64,000 bases of DNA, taken from positions 186,001-250,000 of the forward strand of contig JAUIGE010000002.1 of the NCBI GenBank assembly GCA_030430205.1, in the 5' to 3' direction. Position 1 is the first letter of the stretch; every line of letters starts with the position of its first letter. A program made the position numbers and the translations under genes. The notes below the pieces were generated by a model. That model did not search any database. It was not told where the DNA came from and was given only the letters and a program-made list of their open reading frames with translations. The stretch comes from Bacteroidia bacterium. GTDB lineage: Bacteria > Bacteroidota > Bacteroidia > J057. Shown one piece after another: positions 1 through 8,402 of the stretch.

Positions 1-114
1 AGGCAAAGCCAAAAAGTGCTGCCACGGCTGTTGCTGACTACTTTTTGGTAGACACAAAGGGGGCAGATTGAATTTTGAAACATCATTTTTGCTTGAAGAT
101 AAGGACACTGATCC

Positions 115-3100
115 CTAAAAAGCCTTGCCTACTCCCACTACCCAGCGAAAAGCCACAGCTTCCATCTCATCGGCTGGATGACTCATCCAGAGCGGCATAT
201 CCAGCCGCAAAACCAGCGGTTTGTTTGCGCGGAAAAAGCGCCCATCATGCAGGCTGATCGTCAGGCCAAGGCCTGCATCCTGCTGCACAGCAGTCCATGC
301 GGGTAGCCATTCGTCTACAACTTCTTTTCCCAGTATGCCCGCATCATAAAAAGCATAGACATCTGTTTTGATTTTTTTGCTGAAAGAAGGGATGAGTTTC
401 CCCAGGCTGAGCTCGGCATTGGCGGCTGCGCCGCTTTCTGCCCGAAAATCCTGCTGCGCCTGCCAGCCGCTATATCCGCGCAGGTTGAGCCCTCCGGCAA
501 AGTGCAGGTAGTTGGGGCGGAAGGGGTTGTCTCTGTTGAGCAAAGCATCAGGAAAAACACCGCGCGCGCGGTAAAAATCATCATCAAACATCTGCTCGGG
601 GCTTCCGCCCGAACGATACAACTGGCTTTCCAGCGGCGTATCGCCGCGACCATAGCGCGCCAGCGCGTGCAAGCGGAGCGAGAGCTTGCCAAATAAAGCA
701 ATGCGGTGGGTGGTTTCCCCTTCCAGGTAGGCATAAGAGCTTTGCGATCCCAGAAAGCTGGATCGCGCTTCGATCTGCCACAAACTGCCATAGGCAGTTT
801 TTTCAAGCTGCTGCCTCGCTTTCAGCCGCAGGCTGGCATTGCTTTGAAGCACTTCCCAGTTTTGCGGCTCCGCCAGATAAAACTGCCCATTGTAGCGATC
901 TCGTCGCTGAAACTGGTAAGCTGCGGAAAGGGTGGTCGTTTGTTTTCCCTGGTAAACCACTTTCTCTATGCTGCCAATATGGCGTTGCAGGCCATCCAGA
1001 AAAGCAGATTTCAGCCGCAGGTTAAACCCATTTCCCCACTTCCGCAAGGGCGTAGCATAACTCAGGCGGTAGCTATAGGGATGAATCACCGGTTCGGGAA
1101 AGCCCGGTGGTTGGGTCTGCCCGATTTCGCTATTGTACCAGGCTGTCAGCTGAAATTGATGGTCCCGCACACGGGTATGACCGTGGATACTGAGGCCTGT
1201 TTGCAGGCCACTCTGGCCGTTCCACCAAAGGTTGGGGCGAAAAGTCAGCTGGTATCGGTCCCAATGATTTTGGGGCCTGGGAGGCAGGAGGCTCACTTTG
1301 GCGCGCAGCGCTGAGTAGCCGACATAGTTGTTGAGGCGGTTGAGCTCGGCTGTCTGCCGATCCGGATCGAGGATCAGCCGCCTGAAAGAGGCAGGCAGGG
1401 TGATGTCGGTCTGGTAGACCGGATTTTCGGCGGGCCAGGGGAGCAGTACGCTGCGCTGTGCTTCATCTTTGGCGTAGGCCGATCGGGGGATGTGATAGCG
1501 AAGCACATCGCCGGTATCCGTTTCGACGATAAAATCCAAAGGGATAGTCGGATCACCTTCATAGCTCAGTGTCAGGCGGATTTTTTTCCCCTGGTCCAGC
1601 TTTTTTATTTTTTCTACTTTATAATCAAAAGTGGGTAAAGACGCTTGCCAGTTGTGAAAAAAGCCATTCAAGTCGCTGCCCAGGTAGCGGTGAAAAACTG
1701 CCGCAAAGTCATCGGGATCGGGATTCAAAGTTGCCCATTGAAAGAGGTAGCTCCGCAAGCCCCCAGCCAATTCTTTTTCGCTACACAAAGCGGCTAAATG
1801 ATGAAACATCAGGGCAGATCGGAGGGAAGGCGAAAGCGTCAGCGAATCATAAAAAATATGTATCAAATAAGGCTCAAACGCCTTTGACCATCGCAGATCA
1901 AAATCTGCCGTAGCCCCGCTATCGCGGACAAAAGCCGCCGCCTCATGCGCCGCCAAAAACTGCGCAAAGCCCTCACGGAAAGCCGTATCGGCATTGTTGA
2001 ACCAGGCGAAGGCCAGTTCTCTACTGGCTGCGGGCCAGTCCATGCTGCCGTCTTCGCGTGCAAAAAGCAAAGGCAAGGCAAAGCTTGGAGGGGAGGGCAC
2101 ACCATGCACCAGCTGTATCTTTTTGACAGCCAAAGGCCCCATTTTTTGGGCATATTGGAGCAGCACCTGGCTTTGGGAAAAGGCTTCTTTTTTCAGTTTG
2201 CCGATCAGTGGCTCAGGCACCCAATCGACGAGCTGCAGGCTGTCGCCCAGCCAGACTTCCTTGCAGCGGAGCAGGGGGTCAGCCACAAAGACAAAGTCAT
2301 TGACATTGGAAGCCTGGAAGACCCATGTCTTGCTGCGGTTGCTGTCGGGGGATCGGTAGTGCTGATCGGGACTGGCAAGGAAGCGCGAGAGCGCGATTTC
2401 TTCTTTGGTTTCGGGCGAAAGCATTTCGTCCTCATTGGCGAGCTGGCCGGTCGCCGCTACAATGTAATGCCCTGGCAGGGTGATGCGCACATCGTATGTG
2501 CCGAAGTCGCCAAAGGGCGCCTCTGGCTGCCAGGCATGTTTGCGGCTATAAGGCGCGATGCGCGGATACCAGACCCAGCCGCGGTAGGCGGCATTGCTTC
2601 TGCCAAGGGTGTCACGCCCGGGGGCGTCGGAGCGGGATTGAAGCGGAAAGTGGGTGACGAAGTCTACTTCCAGCGAGGCATGCAGGTCGGGTTGCAAAGG
2701 CCTGTCGAGAATTACTTTCAACCAATTGCCTTCCATGAGGCTGCGCACGCGCTCTCCATTGTGCCGCACAGAGCGGATCTGCACCGGAGGCTGGTGGCCT
2801 TTGTAGCGGGCGGGAAGCTGAAAATAGATCACCGAGAGGGGGTGATCCGAATTGTTGCGGTACATCAATTCCATATTGGCGAGCATCAGGTTGCGCTCCG
2901 GCGCAAGCTGGGCGGCGATCACATAGTGAATATCCTGCTGCCAGTAATCGCCCAAAGGGGGATGATTTTTCCAGTAGAGCGGGTTGTCGAGGGCGCTGTA
3001 TTCCAGCAGCGATTGGGCCGGAATCTCTTCCGCGGGCCGCGGACTATCGCCCCGCAGGGCACCGCGGGAGTCGTAGTGCTGGATTTGCTCCTGAATTTGC

Positions 3101-3156
3101 GCGATAAAGAAGAGGGGTAGACATATCAAAAGGAAGAGTGACGCAATAGCTTTCAT
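115..3156 (-). CDS. Outer-membrane protein with degenerate M1-peptidase domain and C-terminal beta-barrel
   Basis: About 1013 residues. The signal peptide (residues 1-20) ends at FFIAQ. Residues ~70-560 resemble the N-terminal beta domain and gluzincin domain of M1 aminopeptidases, and residues ~610-1013 look like an outer-membrane beta-barrel with alternating aromatic strands and a terminal Phe. The zinc site expected as HELAHxWF...EGFA reads RELAFAWFNN...REGFAQF, so both His ligands are replaced (Arg, Phe) and only the third-ligand Glu context remains. The GGMEYP-like substrate loop is also absent (PSFALPLLF). Seen: the motif losses. Inferred: a catalytically dead, surface or periplasm-facing binding protein. 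The ATG at 3156 directly precedes a good signal peptide. It stands alone on this strand. Confidence 0.75.
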   Translation of the reverse strand: MKAIASLFLLICLPLFFIAQIQEQIQHYDSRGALRGDSPRPAEEIPAQSLLEYSALDNPLYWKNHPPLGDYWQQDIHYVIAAQLAPERNLMLANMELMYRNNSDHPLSVIYFQLPARYKGHQPPVQIRSVRHNGERVRSLMEGNWLKVILDRPLQPDLHASLEVDFVTHFPLQSRSDAPGRDTLGRSNAAYRGWVWYPRIAPYSRKHAWQPEAPFGDFGTYDVRITLPGHYIVAATGQLANEDEMLSPETKEEIALSRFLASPDQHYRSPDSNRSKTWVFQASNVNDFVFVADPLLRCKEVWLGDSLQLVDWVPEPLIGKLKKEAFSQSQVLLQYAQKMGPLAVKKIQLVHGVPSPPSFALPLLFAREDGSMDWPAASRELAFAWFNNADTAFREGFAQFLAAHEAAAFVRDSGATADFDLRWSKAFEPYLIHIFYDSLTLSPSLRSALMFHHLAALCSEKELAGGLRSYLFQWATLNPDPDDFAAVFHRYLGSDLNGFFHNWQASLPTFDYKVEKIKKLDQGKKIRLTLSYEGDPTIPLDFIVETDTGDVLRYHIPRSAYAKDEAQRSVLLPWPAENPVYQTDITLPASFRRLILDPDRQTAELNRLNNYVGYSALRAKVSLLPPRPQNHWDRYQLTFRPNLWWNGQSGLQTGLSIHGHTRVRDHQFQLTAWYNSEIGQTQPPGFPEPVIHPYSYRLSYATPLRKWGNGFNLRLKSAFLDGLQRHIGSIEKVVYQGKQTTTLSAAYQFQRRDRYNGQFYLAEPQNWEVLQSNASLRLKARQQLEKTAYGSLWQIEARSSFLGSQSSYAYLEGETTHRIALFGKLSLRLHALARYGRGDTPLESQLYRSGGSPEQMFDDDFYRARGVFPDALLNRDNPFRPNYLHFAGGLNLRGYSGWQAQQDFRAESGAAANAELSLGKLIPSFSKKIKTDVYAFYDAGILGKEVVDEWLPAWTAVQQDAGLGLTISLHDGRFFRANKPLVLRLDMPLWMSHPADEMEAVAFRWVVGVGKAF

Positions 3157-3213
3157 AAATTGACCATTATACTCATTTCCAAAAGTTACGTCCTCCTGTG
3201 TGATTCAACAAAT

Positions 3214-3645
3214 TTAAATCCATCCATCCTCCCGAAAGTCATACTTTCCCGCCTTATTCAGCGAAAAGAAAAGCAGCCCGCTGCCATTGGTGATCAGGAG
3301 GTGCGGCGCTTTAAGCGTCGCATTGTAGCGGGCGATCTGATACAGGACTTCCTGGCTTAGCCTGACGGAAGGCGCTTTGCATTCGCAAAGGATGAAAGGC
3401 TTACCCTCACCGTCGAAGACGACGGCATCAAAGCGCTTGCGCAGCTTATAGTAGCTGATCTCCCGCTCTACAGCGATAAGAGCGGTAGACACCGCTTTTT
3501 CCTCCACCAGATAATGCAATAGACATTGGCGTACCTCTTCTTCAGGGGTAAAAGCAATCCACTTTTTGCGCAAAAAATCCCATACTTGTGTTTGCTCGTC
3601 TACAGTTTGTAATTTTAGCGGGTATTTGGGTAAAGCCATAAACAA
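3214..3645 (-). CDS. HsdR N-terminal-like (HSDR_N_2) PD-(D/E)XK protein
   Basis: 143 residues. This is a small stand-alone protein resembling the N-terminal nuclease-like domain of type I restriction subunit R. RFDAVVFDGEGKPFILCECKAP carries the PD-(D/E)XK signature (Asp, then ECK), preceded by EEEVRQCLLHYLVEE. Such single-domain proteins are common housekeeping-like genes in Bacteroidota, and no HsdM, HsdS or helicase gene lies nearby, so a restriction role should not be assumed. Two in-frame ATGs lie at the start (3645 and 3639, giving MALPKYP); either is possible. It is transcribed away from the DUF4286 gene at 3690 across a 44-bp gap. Confidence 0.8.
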   Translation of the reverse strand: MFMALPKYPLKLQTVDEQTQVWDFLRKKWIAFTPEEEVRQCLLHYLVEEKAVSTALIAVEREISYYKLRKRFDAVVFDGEGKPFILCECKAPSVRLSQEVLYQIARYNATLKAPHLLITNGSGLLFFSLNKAGKYDFREDGWI

Positions 3646-3689
3646 GATTTGCCTGAAATTAACTATTATACCAGAAAATATAGCTCCCT

Positions 3690-3995
3690 ATGATCATATA
3701 TAGCGTAACCGTTTCCATCGATCAGCTCATACAGGATGACTGGCTGCAATGGATGCAGGAAAAGCACATCCCTGATGTGATGGCAACCGGCTATTTTCAG
3801 GAGTTTGCCATGCAGGAGATCATTGATCCACAGCCACAGGCTGGCTCTCTCACGTTTAACATTCAGTATCTTTGTGAAGATATGGAGGCCTATCTTGCCT
3901 ATCAGCAACATGCGGCACCTACTTTGCAAAAAGAACATGCAGAGAAGTATAAGGATCGTTTTGTGGCTTTTCGGACCTTATTGAGGCGCTTGTGA
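3690..3995 (+). CDS. DUF4286 family protein
   Basis: 101 residues, cytosolic, with no signal peptide. The pattern MIIYSVTVSID...W..WM...HIPDVM.TGYF matches the DUF4286 family, which is widespread in Bacteroidota and has no known biochemical role. The length is typical. It is followed after 24 bp by a lipoprotein gene on the same strand, so it may be the first gene of a short transcription unit running to the M48 peptidase. Family assignment is from recognised motifs; function is unknown. Confidence 0.8.
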   Translation: MIIYSVTVSIDQLIQDDWLQWMQEKHIPDVMATGYFQEFAMQEIIDPQPQAGSLTFNIQYLCEDMEAYLAYQQHAAPTLQKEHAEKYKDRFVAFRTLLRRL

Positions 3996-4019
3996 GGCGT
4001 CTAGCTAATACAACAAAAT

Positions 4020-4922
4020 ATGAAATATATTAGTCTTTTTGCAGTTGCCCTTTGTATTATGGCAGCTTGTAATGGTACCAAAAGAGCCGGAAAGGCGCTC
4101 AGCATGGCAGAGGTTGTCAGTGGTGCTTCCAGCGGCATACACGCCGCAGGCGTGCAGCTCATCGGCACGGCTGCCGAGTGGGAAAAACTGTGGGCGGAGA
4201 TGACATCTCCGCAATCTCCTCCTCCGGCCTTGCCGGAGGTGAATTTTGAAGAGAAAATGCTGCTCGCAGCATTTCGGGGGGATTGTGCCAGCTCCGGCTA
4301 TGGCCTGGAAATCAGAGCCTTGCAGGCAGGCAAAAAGCATCTGACAGTAAGCTTGCGCTATACCACGCCCGGGCCGCAATGCATGCTCAGCAGCATGATC
4401 ACTCAGCCTTATGAAATCGTTGAGATCGACCGGGTCGAGGCACAGGAGATACAGGTTTCTGTGGAAAATAAGGTGATTGATTGTGGCGAAGAAGCCGTAA
4501 TTGAAGAGCTTGAATCCGGGACAGAGCCTGTCCGCTGGAAGGAAGTGGCTTCGGGAGCCTATTGTGGCTACCATGAGGAAAAGCGCATGCTGATCCTGGA
4601 TCAGATAGCCTGGCAGGCGCTTTGGGAGCAGGTAGGCTCCAACCAGATCCCTCCACCGGCTTTGCCGGAGGTCAATTTTGATGAAAAAGCGCTCGTCGCT
4701 TTGTTTATGGGTGACAGAGGCAGCGGCGGCTATGGCCAGAGCATCAAAAAGATGGAAATGGAAAATGGCCGACTTGTGGTTCGGCTGATTCATGGCAGCC
4801 CCGGCAAAAATTGCATCTCGACGATGGCCATTGTGCAGCCGTATACGATAGTGGCTATAGATAAAAAATATGCAAAAGATCCTTCTTTTGCGATAGAAAA
4901 AGTGGTGCGTGATTGTAACTAA
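4020..4922 (+). CDS. Lipoprotein with two tandem PrcB-C-like domains
   Basis: 300 residues. The lipobox is MAAC with Cys17. The mature protein contains two homologous halves, each with a W..LW or W..LWEQV segment, a PPPALPEVNF(E/D)EK motif, an (A/L)F.GD......GYG segment and a closing QPY.IV.ID segment. This layout resembles the protease-complex subunit PrcB C-terminal domain, here duplicated. The DNA around the PPPALPEVNF motif is nearly identical in the two halves (near 4220 and 4650), pointing to internal duplication. It lies 3 bp upstream of an M48 metallopeptidase gene, so a role as a periplasmic partner or inhibitor of that peptidase is possible but only inferred. Confidence 0.65.
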   Translation: MKYISLFAVALCIMAACNGTKRAGKALSMAEVVSGASSGIHAAGVQLIGTAAEWEKLWAEMTSPQSPPPALPEVNFEEKMLLAAFRGDCASSGYGLEIRALQAGKKHLTVSLRYTTPGPQCMLSSMITQPYEIVEIDRVEAQEIQVSVENKVIDCGEEAVIEELESGTEPVRWKEVASGAYCGYHEEKRMLILDQIAWQALWEQVGSNQIPPPALPEVNFDEKALVALFMGDRGSGGYGQSIKKMEMENGRLVVRLIHGSPGKNCISTMAIVQPYTIVAIDKKYAKDPSFAIEKVVRDCN

Positions 4923-4925
4923 GGC

Positions 4926-7040
4926 ATGCGAATAATCCGACGATACCTGGTATGGTTGCCCTTTTTGTGGCTGGGCTTGCTCAGCGGGCAGGACTTTGAT
5001 CGCTATGAGCGATTGAGGGCGACGGGCACCTTGCCGGAGGATTTTATCCTTTCGACGGAGGAAAAATACCAGTTTGAGATGGCGGACCTGGGATGGAAGG
5101 AAACCATCTCTGAGCGGGAGATGAAAGCTGTTTTTTTCCAAAAAAGCGCCTACTACCTCAACCAACTTTTGCAAAGTGGCAAAGTGCTGTTCAATGATGA
5201 ACTCAGCGCCTACATACAGGAAATCGCCGATTACCTCCTCCGGTCCCGACCGGAATTGCGGAAGGAACTGCGATTTTACGTAGTCAAATCTCCCTCTGCC
5301 AATGCTTTTGCCAGCAATGACGGCATCATCCTGATCAATATGGGCCTGCTTGCCCGGCTGGAAAACGAGGCCCAACTGGCCTTTATCCTTTCTCACGAAA
5401 TCAGCCATTACATCAAGCAGCATCCGCTTGATATCTTCATGCAAAGCAACAAACCACCGCAAAATGCGCGCATGTTTGGGGCGGAGACCCTGGAGCAGGC
5501 CTGGGTAGCGAAAAACAATTATTCACGCGAAAAAGAAGAGGAAGCCGACAGGCTGGGCCTTAACCTCTATTTGCAAAGCAATTATGACCTGGAGTCTGTC
5601 ATGCGCGTTTTTGAAATCCTGAAATTTGCGCATTTGCCTTTTGATGACAAGGCCTTTGATCCGAGATTTTTGGAGACAGCCTGTCTCAAGTTTCCCAAAA
5701 GTTATTTTTTGGAAAAAGTGACGCCTGTGCAGGATCTGTACGCCAGTTATGATGAAAGCCTCAGCTCGCATCCCAGCCCCGATACCCGCAAGGAAATCAT
5801 GCGGGTGATGCTGGATGGCAGGGATAATATTGGCAGAAATACCTTTCTCATCAATAAGGAGAGTTTTTTCAAAATCCGTCAAATTGCACGCTTTGAGAGC
5901 TGCTATCTGCACCTGCAAAACCACGCTTATGAAAGCGCCATCTACCACAGCTACCTGCTTTTGCAGGAGTATCCCCACAGCTTTTTTCTCCAAAAAGTGA
6001 TCGCTCAGGCACTCTACGGCCTTTCCCGCTATGCTGATGAAGGCAAATTCTGGGATGTACATATAGACTACGACGAGGTCGAAGGCCAGCAGCAACAACT
6101 CTATCACCTCCTGGAAAAACTGGAGGATGAAGAACTCAATTTGTTGAGTTTGGTCTATACCTGGAATCTGTCCCAGGCCAATCCGGAAGACAAGGAGCTA
6201 CGCCTGATGGTGGAGGACCTGATGCTTGCTATGGGCAAAAACTATGTGGAGGATATTTCTTTCTTTTTGAAAAAAACACCTGTGGTGATCTTGCCTTCCA
6301 AAGGCTCTTTGGGGGAATATGCTCTGGGCGATCTGCTTCAAAATGAGGATTTTGTAGCATTATTAAAGGAAAAAATAGTTGCTTCGAAAGAGCCCGTCCA
6401 GCCCAATCCGCTGGATGTAGATCGCCTGGAGCAAAAGAAATTGGCCGAAGACGGCCTGCAACTAGGCTTGGATAAGGTGGTTTTTGTAGATCCCACCTAC
6501 AAGCGACTTGACCACCAAAAAAGCCCCGCGGTGCTTTACCTGGAATCCGAAAAAGCGCAGAAAGACCTTTCCGAAAACTTGCAGCGATTTTCTAGTCAGC
6601 AGGGGCTGAAGCATGTCATGCTCAGCAGCATGGACCTGAATACAGAAAATGTAGAGCTGTTTAACGACCTGGTGCAACTCCGCGAGTGGATGAATGAAAA
6701 AACAGATATAGATAAAGTCAAAAAGGTTGCCCTGGGCCATCAGGAAATTCAGCGGCTAAAGGAAAAATACGGCACCCGTTATTTTGTCTGGACAGAAGTT
6801 ATTTCGACAGCTACTCCGAAAAAAAACAAGCTTCTGACGATCATTTCGGGGGTTATCGTGCTGCCTTATGCTTTGTATACAGCACTGAGCCCACGCTATG
6901 ACACCTATATCTACACCATGATCTACGATATCGAGTCAGGAGAATACCTGACTATTTATCCAAAATACCTCAACCTCAAAGACCGCAGGGACTTTATGCA
7001 GTCAACGGTTTATGATTTGATTTGGCAGATGAAAAATTAG
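4926..7040 (+). CDS. Exported M48 family zinc metallopeptidase
   Basis: 704 residues. The signal peptide ends near LLSGQ. An M48 catalytic domain occupies residues ~70-290, with HEISH at 157-161 (zinc His157/His161, catalytic Glu158) and the third-ligand motif EEEAD at 204-208. It therefore looks like an active gluzincin of the BepA/Oma1-like Ste24 group. Residues ~300-480 are helical and TPR-like, and the C-terminal part is an unrecognised domain with one hydrophobic segment (~640-655, IISGVIVLPYALYTAL). It follows the PrcB-like lipoprotein by 3 bp and probably shares its mRNA. Likely role: envelope protein quality control. Its TAG stop codon forms part of a short tandem repeat that fills the gap to the next gene. 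Confidence 0.9.
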   Translation: MRIIRRYLVWLPFLWLGLLSGQDFDRYERLRATGTLPEDFILSTEEKYQFEMADLGWKETISEREMKAVFFQKSAYYLNQLLQSGKVLFNDELSAYIQEIADYLLRSRPELRKELRFYVVKSPSANAFASNDGIILINMGLLARLENEAQLAFILSHEISHYIKQHPLDIFMQSNKPPQNARMFGAETLEQAWVAKNNYSREKEEEADRLGLNLYLQSNYDLESVMRVFEILKFAHLPFDDKAFDPRFLETACLKFPKSYFLEKVTPVQDLYASYDESLSSHPSPDTRKEIMRVMLDGRDNIGRNTFLINKESFFKIRQIARFESCYLHLQNHAYESAIYHSYLLLQEYPHSFFLQKVIAQALYGLSRYADEGKFWDVHIDYDEVEGQQQQLYHLLEKLEDEELNLLSLVYTWNLSQANPEDKELRLMVEDLMLAMGKNYVEDISFFLKKTPVVILPSKGSLGEYALGDLLQNEDFVALLKEKIVASKEPVQPNPLDVDRLEQKKLAEDGLQLGLDKVVFVDPTYKRLDHQKSPAVLYLESEKAQKDLSENLQRFSSQQGLKHVMLSSMDLNTENVELFNDLVQLREWMNEKTDIDKVKKVALGHQEIQRLKEKYGTRYFVWTEVISTATPKKNKLLTIISGVIVLPYALYTALSPRYDTYIYTMIYDIESGEYLTIYPKYLNLKDRRDFMQSTVYDLIWQMKN

Positions 7041-7080
7041 CAAATTAGCAGATGAGTAGATTAGCAGATGTGCAGATGAG
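7036..7080. repeat. Degenerate TTAGCAGATG-type tandem repeat
   Basis: The region repeats TTAGCA(A/G), GATGAG and GCAGATG words; ATTAGCAGATG occurs twice (near 7045 and 7060). It starts on the TAG stop of the M48 gene and ends on the GCAGATGAG that supplies the ATG of the next gene at 7076. It is one of three short tandem-repeat families in this window. Confidence 0.7.
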
Positions 7081-7768
7081 ATGGAGACGGCTTTTGCACC
7101 TTTTTGTGCTTTTGTGTCTGATGGTTTTGGGAGGCATGCATCTGCAGGCTCAGCCGCCGGGATATTTGGGCAAAACGACTTTGGCACGGGTGAATATGGA
7201 CTTTGCGCCAGCGATCGCCTATGGTTTTTCGGAAAACCTTTGGGGCCCCAATTTTCGGTATGGTGTGCAGCTGGAGCGCGTACTCACGCGCCGATTCTCC
7301 GCCGGGCTTACAGCCCAGCGCTTCTCCAACCGCGTGCGATATGACGATCGCATGGCACCCATCGGACAAGGCGAAGGCCTTGCGCGGGTACATGCCACCG
7401 CCGCAGGCGCTCAATTTCGCATCTATCAGTTTTGGCGAAAAGGCAATATCGCCCCGATCGGACCCTATCAGCAGATAGAGCTGATGTATGTCGGCTACCG
7501 CGTCGAGGACCTCGACAAGCGCTATCCGCCCGGCGGATTGACTGATTTGGGTAACTTTGGAGATGTGATGATCTCCCTGGGCGCGGGCTCGCAGCGTATC
7601 CTTGCAGATCGCATCTGCATACAGTTTGGGGCGCAGATCGGCACCCTAGCCACGATCTTCAATACCAGCTTCGGGCGGGATGTCCCGCCTCAGGATCTGG
7701 GTGCATCGCGCATCGCACGTAACTATTCATTTACTGTGAATTTGGGGATTGGAGGGCTTTTATTTTGA
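7076..7768 (+). CDS. Hypothetical exported outer-membrane beta-barrel protein
   Basis: 230 residues from the ATG at 7076, chosen because it gives a compact signal peptide (MRWRRLLHLFVLLCLMV..., cleavage near LQAQ). An upstream in-frame ATG at 7052 lies inside the tandem repeat and would add eight polar residues. The mature part alternates amphipathic strands (for example FSAGLTAQRF, YSFTVNLGIGGLLF) and ends in Phe, as expected for a small outer-membrane barrel. Function is unknown. It follows the M48 peptidase on the same strand and could be co-transcribed. Confidence 0.65.
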   Translation: MRWRRLLHLFVLLCLMVLGGMHLQAQPPGYLGKTTLARVNMDFAPAIAYGFSENLWGPNFRYGVQLERVLTRRFSAGLTAQRFSNRVRYDDRMAPIGQGEGLARVHATAAGAQFRIYQFWRKGNIAPIGPYQQIELMYVGYRVEDLDKRYPPGGLTDLGNFGDVMISLGAGSQRILADRICIQFGAQIGTLATIFNTSFGRDVPPQDLGASRIARNYSFTVNLGIGGLLF

Positions 7769-7831
7769 AGAAAGAAGAAAAGGAAAAATAATGAACAAGG
7801 AATTCCAAAGAGAGGTCCCCATGCCAATACA

Positions 7832-8080
7832 ATGAAAAACATCCCCATTATTTTAATCCTCTTCCGCTTTATCCTGGCACCAGTCATCCTGGCACTTGTA
7901 TATTTCTATGGCGAAAGCGCCAAACCAATCGTATTGTTGCTGATGTATCTGGGTCTGATATCAGACATCCTCGATGGCATCATTGCCAGGAAGCAAAATC
8001 TCACATCTCGACCGGATTCCGATCACCTTGATCCTGCCGTGCTGGACGCATCATATCCCCAGTTCATACCGCGTATTTGA
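7832..8080 (+). pseudogene. Truncated CDP-alcohol phosphatidyltransferase
   Basis: An 82-codon frame. Its first ~60 residues match the start of a CDP-alcohol phosphatidyltransferase (phosphatidylglycerophosphate or cardiolipin synthase type): two hydrophobic helices, then SDILDGIIAR, the first half of the DG(x)2AR(x)8G(x)3D(x)3D signature. After KQNL the frame no longer matches. Fragments resembling the expected IST.RLRSLD continuation appear only in other frames (about 8005-8035), so small indels have probably broken the gene. Family members are about 180-220 residues. A hairpin terminator follows at once. Alternatively it encodes a short membrane peptide, but half an active-site signature argues for decay. 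Confidence 0.65.
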
Positions 8081-8090
8081 TCCGAAAGGG

Positions 8091-8117
8091 CATTCCGTTT
8101 AAGCGGAATGTGTTTTT
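8091..8117 (+). terminator. Intrinsic terminator-like hairpin
   Basis: CATTCCG, a 6-nt loop (TTTAAG) and CGGAATG form a perfect 7-bp stem followed by TGTTTTT. It sits 10 bp after the broken phosphatidyltransferase frame. Confidence 0.6.
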
Positions 8118-8121
8118 GAAT

Positions 8122-8147
8122 GGGTGAGGGGAGGGGAGGGGAGGGGG
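8122..8147 (+). other. G-quadruplex-forming tract
   Basis: Five runs of three to five G separated by one to three bases (GGG TGA GGGG A GGGG A GGGG A GGGGG) satisfy the standard G3+N1-7 intramolecular quadruplex pattern on the + strand. It is 5 bp after the hairpin terminator and about 65 bp before the small gene at 8213. Confidence 0.7.
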
Positions 8148-8212
8148 ATTTGGCAGCTTTCTTTGTGGGGATATTTCCGTATATTTTGCATGCCATTAAT
8201 ACAAATGATACG

Positions 8213-8377
8213 ATGACATGGATAATCAAGAAAAATTCCAGTAGAGAGGATATTCAAAAAGTTTTGAAACAAATTGAACCGGTAAAAAAGTTCAATGCAT
8301 TTCAGTATTGTGGCAAATTGAAATGGACAATTGATCCGCTTATTTATCAAAAGAAAATCAGAGATGAGTGGCAATAG
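8213..8377 (+). CDS. Small antitoxin-like protein (orphan)
   Basis: 54 residues from the ATG at 8213. A longer frame from 8120 would translate the G-rich tract as Gly/Glu and is unlikely. The MTWIIKKNSSREDIQKVLKQ segment followed by CGKLKW..DPL.YQKK.RDEW resembles a family of short Bacteroidota proteins that usually sit directly upstream of a PIN-domain (VapC-like) toxin gene. No PIN gene follows here; the next gene is an exported lipocalin-like protein 25 bp away. It is either an orphan antitoxin left after toxin loss or a stand-alone member. The family link is from memory of the motif and is moderate. Confidence 0.5.
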   Translation: MTWIIKKNSSREDIQKVLKQIEPVKKFNAFQYCGKLKWTIDPLIYQKKIRDEWQ

Positions 8378-8402
8378 TTTATTAAACACCTAAATTCAAC
8401 CT

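Noticed and set aside
1-114. TACTTTTTGG sequence near base 39 as a promoter
   Set aside because: It resembles a -7 box, but no plus-strand gene follows; the first 114 bases contain nothing else I can support.
1945-3120. 391-codon plus-strand frame over the first gene
   Set aside because: Antisense shadow; no signal, no motif.
3214-3645. HsdR-N-like gene as part of a restriction system
   Set aside because: No HsdM, HsdS or helicase domain nearby, and single-domain versions are common and unlinked to restriction.
4005-5462. 485-codon minus-strand frame over the PrcB-like and M48 genes
   Set aside because: Composition rich in His, Arg and Phe and no domain; the + strand has two convincing genes with lipobox and HEISH.
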